DNA from: Sediminibacterium sp.
GTDB taxonomy: Bacteria > Bacteroidota > Bacteroidia > Chitinophagales > Chitinophagaceae
DNA: 23,034 nucleotides
Assembly: GCA_030158535.1 (NCBI GenBank)
Contig: JAOASV010000334.1
Span: 1-23,034 of the forward strand
Direction: 5' to 3'
This document shows positions 20,624-23,034 of the stretch, one piece after another. Each line of letters opens with the position of its first letter. The stretch's first letter is position 1. The notes under the pieces are model-generated. The model did no database searches and was not told the origin of the DNA. It saw only the letters and a list, made by a program, of their open reading frames with translations. A program made the position numbers and the translations under genes.

Positions 20624-22471
20624 ATGAGCGACGATATCAAACACGAATGTGGCCTTGCCTTTATTCGTTTAAGAAAGCCTTTTTCTTACTACCTACAAAA
20701 GTACGGTAGCGTAACCTACGGCCTCAACAAGCTGTACTTGTTAATGGAAAAACAGCACAATCGTGGCCAAGATGGCGCCGGTATTGCGTCTGTAAAATTA
20801 AATATAGAAGCAGGTAATCCGTATTTGCACAGAATGCGCAGTAGCGCACCGCAACCGATTGCCGATTTATTTTATACCATTGGCCAGGAAATTCAGGAAT
20901 TGGAAAAACACCAACCTGATATCAAAAATCATCCGGGTTTAATGAAAGGTCATTTACCTTTTTTAGGTGAATTGTTACTCGGCCATTTAAGGTATGGTAC
21001 ACAAGGCAAAAACAATGTTGAGTTTTGTCACCCGTTTATTAAAAGAAATATTTCTCCTGGAAAAAATTTAGCCCTCGCAGGTAATTTTAATCTCGTTAAT
21101 ACCGACGATTTATTTGCTCAAATAAATTTTGAACCTGGTGCTTTTCAAAAGCAAAGTGATTTAGCGGCCATGATGGAAGTGGTGCATCATTTTTTGGTGC
21201 AAGAAGATGATAAAAATCCGAACGCAGCTAATATTGCAAATATTTTAAAAAATGCAACACCCATGTTTGATGGTGGTTACACCATTGGCGGCCTGCTTGG
21301 TAACGGTAGTAGTTTTGTAATGCGTGATGCACACGGTATTAGACCTGCCTACTATTATGTTTCAGAGGATGTTATTGTGGCAGCAAGCGAGCGCGCTGCT
21401 ATCAGAACAACCTTTAATGTGGGTGAAAATGAAGTGAAAGAATTGATGCCGGGTACTGCTATTATTGTAGATCCTAGTGGTGAATATAAGATTGAGCAAA
21501 TTCTAGCACCTAAAGAAAGAAGGGCTTGTAGTTTTGAACGCATTTATTTTTCTAGAGGTAGTGACGAAAAAATTTATAGAGAGCGTATTGCACTCGGTAG
21601 ATCTTTAAGTGAAACGGTACTTGAAAGAATCGATCATGATTTAAAAAATACCATCTTCTCTTATATTCCTAATACCGCAGAAGTTGCATTTTACGGACTT
21701 GTAAAAGGAATGGAAGCCTACTTAAATAAAATTAAGGTAGAGCGCATATTAAGTTGGGGTAAAGATTTTACGCCCGAGAAATTAGAGGAAATGGTGAACC
21801 GAAAAATTCGCCAAGAAAAAATTGCTATCAAAGACGTTAAGCTTCGCACTTTTATAACAGAAGATGCGAACCGCAACGAAATGGTGCAACACGTGTATGA
21901 CATTACCTACGGTACTGTGCGCAGTGGAGAAGACACACTTGTAGTTATTGATGATAGCATTGTACGTGGTACTACTTTAAAAGAAAGTATTGTTCGAATG
22001 CTTTCGAGACTCAATCCTAAAAAAATTATTGTAGTATCGTCGGCCCCGCAAATCAGATACCCCGATTGTTATGGTATTGACATGAGTAAGTTAGGCGATT
22101 TTATCGCTTTTAAAGCAGCGGTTGCATTACTTCAAGACACCGGGCAAGAACATATTTTAACGGAAGTGCATGAAAAAATAAAAGCACTTGATGCAGCTGG
22201 TGAACTGCACACCGAAAACGTTGTACGTAATATTTACAAGCCATTTACAACACTTCAAATTTCTGATAAAATTGCTGAGCTAATAACGCCACCAGAAGTG
22301 TCTACACCAGTAGAAGTTATTTATCAGACCATCGAAGATTTGCATGTATGTTGCCCTACCAATACCGGCGACTGGTATTTTACAGGTAACTATCCAACAC
22401 CAGGTGGAAATAAAGTAGTGAACAAGGCATTCTTAAATTATATCGAAGGAAAAAACGAGCGCGGGTATTAA
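20624..22471 (+). CDS. purF: Amidophosphoribosyltransferase, long Bacteroidetes form
   Basis: The reaction is glutamine + PRPP to phosphoribosylamine, first step of purine synthesis. The 615-aa protein has an N-terminal class II glutaminase domain with the nucleophile presumably C9 in KHECGLAF, exposed after removal of an 8-residue propeptide. It also has NRGQDGAG, LGHLRYGTQG and GNFN. The phosphoribosyltransferase half has CSFERIYFSRGSD, IPNTAE.AFYG and the PRPP loop VVIDDSIVRGTT at about 440-451. It is 100-150 residues longer than E. coli PurF, with additions inside the glutaminase half and a C-terminal extension ending in a cysteine-containing DLHVCCPTNTGDWYFTG segment. Bacteroidetes often carry such a long form, sometimes alongside a standard PurF, so exact equivalence is uncertain. 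Confidence 0.85.
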   Translation: MSDDIKHECGLAFIRLRKPFSYYLQKYGSVTYGLNKLYLLMEKQHNRGQDGAGIASVKLNIEAGNPYLHRMRSSAPQPIADLFYTIGQEIQELEKHQPDIKNHPGLMKGHLPFLGELLLGHLRYGTQGKNNVEFCHPFIKRNISPGKNLALAGNFNLVNTDDLFAQINFEPGAFQKQSDLAAMMEVVHHFLVQEDDKNPNAANIANILKNATPMFDGGYTIGGLLGNGSSFVMRDAHGIRPAYYYVSEDVIVAASERAAIRTTFNVGENEVKELMPGTAIIVDPSGEYKIEQILAPKERRACSFERIYFSRGSDEKIYRERIALGRSLSETVLERIDHDLKNTIFSYIPNTAEVAFYGLVKGMEAYLNKIKVERILSWGKDFTPEKLEEMVNRKIRQEKIAIKDVKLRTFITEDANRNEMVQHVYDITYGTVRSGEDTLVVIDDSIVRGTTLKESIVRMLSRLNPKKIIVVSSAPQIRYPDCYGIDMSKLGDFIAFKAAVALLQDTGQEHILTEVHEKIKALDAAGELHTENVVRNIYKPFTTLQISDKIAELITPPEVSTPVEVIYQTIEDLHVCCPTNTGDWYFTGNYPTPGGNKVVNKAFLNYIEGKNERGY

Positions 22472-22495
22472 TAAGGAACAACGTAACTTTAAAAT

Positions 22496-23034
22496 ATGTC
22501 TGAAGTAATATTTTTAGGTAGTATTTTTTGTTCCTTTATCACAGCGTATATTTTGTTTTTTAGATTGCCTGATTATCAGCAGTTTTCTGGACGGGTTCTT
22601 GGTTTTTCGATGTTGTTTTTTTCTTTAGGTGCTGTTATTTATTTATTAATTTTTACAGGATGGATTATCAAAGTGCCTTATCTTTTTAAGTCTGCTGCAC
22701 CTATTAATTTTTTAATCCCACCCTTTGCTTATATCTATATTAGGTCTGTTTTAAAAGATGAGCAAAAATTTAAAGCCTCAGATTATTATCATTTCATTCC
22801 AGCTATACTTGTATTTGTAAATTATATACCTGTTTATTTTATGCCTGCAACAGAAAAACAGGCACTGGTACAATCGATTGTTGATGATTTTTCACATGCT
22901 TATTTATCAGGTAATGGTTATGTATCAGAAAAATATCTATTTATCTGCAGAATGACTCAGTCTATTCTGTATTTATTTTTTCAATGGAAATTAGTACTTA
23001 GCTACAAAAAAGAGCTTTTATTAGATAAGTATAC
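22496..23034 (+). CDS. N-terminal membrane part of a probable AraC-type regulator (truncated by window edge)
   Basis: An open frame from ATG 22496 runs to the window end (179 codons). It encodes several hydrophobic helices: VIFLGSIFCSFITAYILFF, LGFSMLFFSLGAVIYLLIF, and a PINFLIPPFAYIYIRSVL segment, then DYYHFIPAILVFVNYIPVYF and a later helix near the edge. The PI.FL.PP..Y.Y.R and YHFIP patterns are typical of the N-terminal membrane sensor in Bacteroidetes proteins that end in an AraC-type helix-turn-helix. That C-terminal domain would lie outside the window, so the call is inference. It starts 24 bp after the amidophosphoribosyltransferase stop, preceded by TAACTTTA, a near match to the -7 box. 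Confidence 0.6.
   Translation, partial: MSEVIFLGSIFCSFITAYILFFRLPDYQQFSGRVLGFSMLFFSLGAVIYLLIFTGWIIKVPYLFKSAAPINFLIPPFAYIYIRSVLKDEQKFKASDYYHFIPAILVFVNYIPVYFMPATEKQALVQSIVDDFSHAYLSGNGYVSEKYLFICRMTQSILYLFFQWKLVLSYKKELLLDKY

Noticed and set aside
1..23034. CRISPR array or toxin-antitoxin pair
   Set aside because: No regular repeat-spacer series was seen. The Fic protein carries its own inhibitory motif and has no small antitoxin gene beside it.

Overview
The window looks like a chromosomal segment of a Bacteroidetes (Bacteroidota) bacterium, probably from the Chitinophagales/Sphingobacteriales side. The grounds are low GC, repeated promoter-like motifs of the Bacteroidetes type (TAnnTTTG at -7, TTTG or TTG about 20 bp upstream), lipoprotein-anchored RND efflux parts, and the order rimP-nusA-infB. 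The genus is inference.

Left part (1-8.5 kb): a small membrane protein resembling the small multidrug export family, then a class II Fic protein whose promoter carries helically phased 10-bp repeats, then a complete tripartite RND efflux operon on the minus strand. That operon reads, in transcription order, a small secreted acidic protein, a lipoprotein adaptor, an AcrB-type pump and a TolC/OprM-type outer-membrane lipoprotein, ending in a strong hairpin.

Middle (8.5-10.35 kb): the accessory part. An intact tRNA-Ile2(CAU) gene on the minus strand is followed, on its 3' side, by two more copies of its own 3' half (35 and 40 bp exact). The distal interval holds the N-terminal 45 codons of a Bacteroidetes tyrosine integrase. 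This reads as two decayed or minimal tRNA-targeted integrative elements in tandem. One carries the integrase stub and a small membrane ORF; the other carries a single gene for a membrane-anchored hypothetical protein. The small membrane ORF has a homologous copy at about 1.9 kb, so two direct repeats of about 200 bp flank the efflux operon.

Right part (10.4-23 kb): mostly housekeeping. A HAD phosphatase converges with a small membrane protein gene. The rimP-nusA-infB operon has a good promoter and an intrinsic-terminator-like hairpin in its short leader, a candidate NusA-responsive attenuator. A SurA-like double-parvulin chaperone follows. Next is a MarR-controlled cluster (marR, pirin, yceI, DoxX, NADPH-dependent FMN reductase) in which the same ATGTATATACA element lies in front of marR and of the pirin gene. 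Then come a long-form amidophosphoribosyltransferase and the truncated start of a membrane-bound sensor or regulator running off the right edge.

Gene-poor stretches over 300 bases: 1696-2124 holds a decayed small membrane gene, a direct repeat and a terminator. 8390-9333 holds terminators, att copies, the integrase stub and the second direct repeat; I see nothing definite in 8390-8480.
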